Source of the DNA: Microbacteriaceae bacterium
GTDB taxonomy: Bacteria; Actinomycetota; Actinomycetes; Actinomycetales; Microbacteriaceae
Assembly (NCBI GenBank): GCA_003454135.1
Contig: DMKW01000113.1
Location: 1,560 to 8,251 of the forward strand
Length of the DNA stretch: 6,692 nucleotides
Direction: 5' to 3'
A program made the position numbers and the translations under genes. Under the pieces are notes generated by a model. That model worked only from the letters and a program-made list of their open reading frames with translations. It ran no database searches and was not told the DNA's origin. This document shows, piece by piece, positions 5,518 to 6,692 of this stretch. How positions within the stretch are numbered: position 1 is the stretch's first letter; each line of letters opens with the position of its first letter.

Positions 5518-6651
5518 ATGCAACTTCGCTCGCGCCTCTCGGCCATTGCCATGGCGGCGGTCGCGGCGCTCGCCCTCACCGCCGCCGCGGCAAGCGCCTC
5601 CCCGAATCAAGACGGTTCAGCGGATCAAACGCACCGCCAGGGCCCGGCCCTCGACCATGTTTTCGTCATCATGCTCGAGAACCATTCCAAGTCCAGCGTC
5701 ATCGGAGACGCCAACGCTCCGTACTTGACCAGCCTGGCCACCCAGTACTCGATGGCCGACAACTACTACGGCGTCACTCACCCGTCGATGCCCAACTACA
5801 TCGCGGCGATCGCAGGCGACAACTTCGGCGTCCAGGACGACAACGACCAGAATGTGGTGAACCTCGACCGGGTAAACCTGGTGGATCAGCTTGAGTCGCG
5901 CCACGTCAGCTGGGGCGCGTACATGGAGACCCTGCCGACCAACAAGCTCGATCGTTTCGGGCCGGTGCTGCCCGACGGAACGGTGGCGTCGCTGTATGCG
6001 AAGAAGCACAACCCGTTCGTGCTGTTCGATGACGTCAAGAACAATCCCGTCCGCATGGCGAACGTCAAGGACTATTCGCAGCTCTCGGCCGATCTGAACG
6101 GCCCGAAGGCGCCGCAGTTTGTCTGGATCAGCCCGAACCAGTGCAACGACATGCACGGTGGCGTCTATGTGACGATTGCCGGTCATCCGGAGACCCCGTG
6201 TCCGTATGGCAGCGTCAAAGATGACGCAAATGACGCGTCGCTGAAGCAGAAGGCCGACGCCTTCGTTCACACCGCGGTCGACACCATTACGCAATCGACG
6301 GCATGGACGAAGCGCTCGGCGATCGTGATCGTCACCGACGAGAACGATTTCACCGGCAACACCACGACGGGTGGCTGGGAGAGCGCCACCGGATGCTGCG
6401 ACTCGCCTTACGTGAGTGCGGCCGACCCGCGAGTCAGCGCCAGCTGGCCCGGCGGAACCTACGGCGGCGGACTCATCCCCGCTATCGTGGTGACCGCCTC
6501 GGGCCCGCGGCACTTCGTCGATCACACGGCGTACAACCACTACTCGCTGCTCACCACGATCGAGGACAACTGGAATCTCGCACACCTCGGTCACGCCGGC
6601 GACACGGCCGGGGGCGTTGTGCCCATGTGGCGGCTGTTCACCGGTAAATAG
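5518..6651 (+). CDS. Secreted phosphoesterase (phospholipase C / acid phosphatase family)
   Basis: This 377-residue exported enzyme belongs to the phosphoesterase family PF04185, whose members hydrolyse phosphate mono- or diesters outside the cell. Residues 1-27 are a Sec signal peptide: RSR at the start, an alanine/leucine-rich core, and likely cleavage after ASA at A27; there is no lipobox. DHVFVIMLENHSKS gives the metal-binding acidic/amide site (E54, N55). THPSMPNYIAAIAG supplies the candidate nucleophile S90 with N93. WISPNQCNDMHG carries D211 and H213, IVIVTDENDF carries D274 and E275, and YNHYSLLTTIEDNWNL carries H341. All blocks are in the family order, so the enzyme looks intact. Paired cysteines (C209; CP near CPYG; CC in GCCDSPY) suggest disulfides in the extracellular protein. 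It lies 43 bases after the antiporter gene. Likely roles are phosphate scavenging or lipid head-group hydrolysis; the choice between acid phosphatase and phospholipase C cannot be made. Confidence 0.9.
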   Translation: MQLRSRLSAIAMAAVAALALTAAAASASPNQDGSADQTHRQGPALDHVFVIMLENHSKSSVIGDANAPYLTSLATQYSMADNYYGVTHPSMPNYIAAIAGDNFGVQDDNDQNVVNLDRVNLVDQLESRHVSWGAYMETLPTNKLDRFGPVLPDGTVASLYAKKHNPFVLFDDVKNNPVRMANVKDYSQLSADLNGPKAPQFVWISPNQCNDMHGGVYVTIAGHPETPCPYGSVKDDANDASLKQKADAFVHTAVDTITQSTAWTKRSAIVIVTDENDFTGNTTTGGWESATGCCDSPYVSAADPRVSASWPGGTYGGGLIPAIVVTASGPRHFVDHTAYNHYSLLTTIEDNWNLAHLGHAGDTAGGVVPMWRLFTGK

Positions 6652-6692
6652 GCAGCCGTCCGCCGCGGCCATCGGTCGGAGTTATCGGTGCG

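Noticed and set aside
4577..5728. 383-codon plus-strand frame across the antiporter and phosphoesterase start
   Set aside because: It is an Arg/Pro-rich out-of-frame reading of the antiporter gene with no recognisable domain.
5617..6672. 351-codon open frame on the minus strand
   Set aside because: It lies wholly opposite the well-supported phosphoesterase and has a Val/Arg-rich shadow composition.
6652..6692. Possible terminator after the phosphoesterase
   Set aside because: Only 41 bases remain and no convincing stem or T-run is visible.

Overview
The window is GC-rich DNA with strongly GC-ending codons, frequent GTG starts, tightly packed genes and one apparently leaderless promoter. Together these point to a high-GC actinobacterium. 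The protein styles suggest Microbacteriaceae or a close relative, but this is inference because there is no rRNA here.

Bases 1-2097 (+) hold the 3' part of a secreted family GH15 glucodextranase/glucoamylase: the end of the catalytic barrel with both candidate catalytic glutamates, a domain B-like Ig module and a C-terminal glucodextranase-C (DOMON-like) module. The 5' end lies outside the window. Forty bases later (2138-2800, +) is a histidine phosphatase (phosphoglycerate-mutase superfamily) with a good ribosome binding site.

Bases 2801-3720 are the least ordinary part and read on the minus strand. A divergent control region around 3700-3755 precedes a short, damaged-looking Hsp20 reading frame (GTG at 3696). 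Its first ~35 codons match the start of actinobacterial small heat shock proteins, and then the family match is lost. Its stop overlaps, as ATGA, the start of a 153-residue protein of unknown function. A possible 31-codon frame follows, and a hairpin lies between this cluster and the convergent phosphatase gene. A small AT-rich stem holds the Hsp20 ribosome binding site.

Bases 3755-5474 (+) are a two-gene operon for a KhtTU-type potassium(or cation)/proton antiporter: an RCK_C regulatory subunit followed after 16 bases by a CPA2 membrane transporter. Bases 5518-6651 (+) encode a secreted phosphoesterase (phospholipase C/acid phosphatase family) with a signal peptide. Two adjacent 11-base direct repeats resembling a PHO box lie just upstream. 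The last 41 bases show nothing identifiable.

Functionally the window mixes extracellular hydrolysis (glucan, phosphate esters) with ion and stress homeostasis. No mobile element, CRISPR array, tRNA or rRNA is visible. No clearly new multi-gene system is present. The best candidates for a second look are the minus-strand Hsp20-remnant cluster with its unusual leader, and the repeat upstream of the phosphoesterase.
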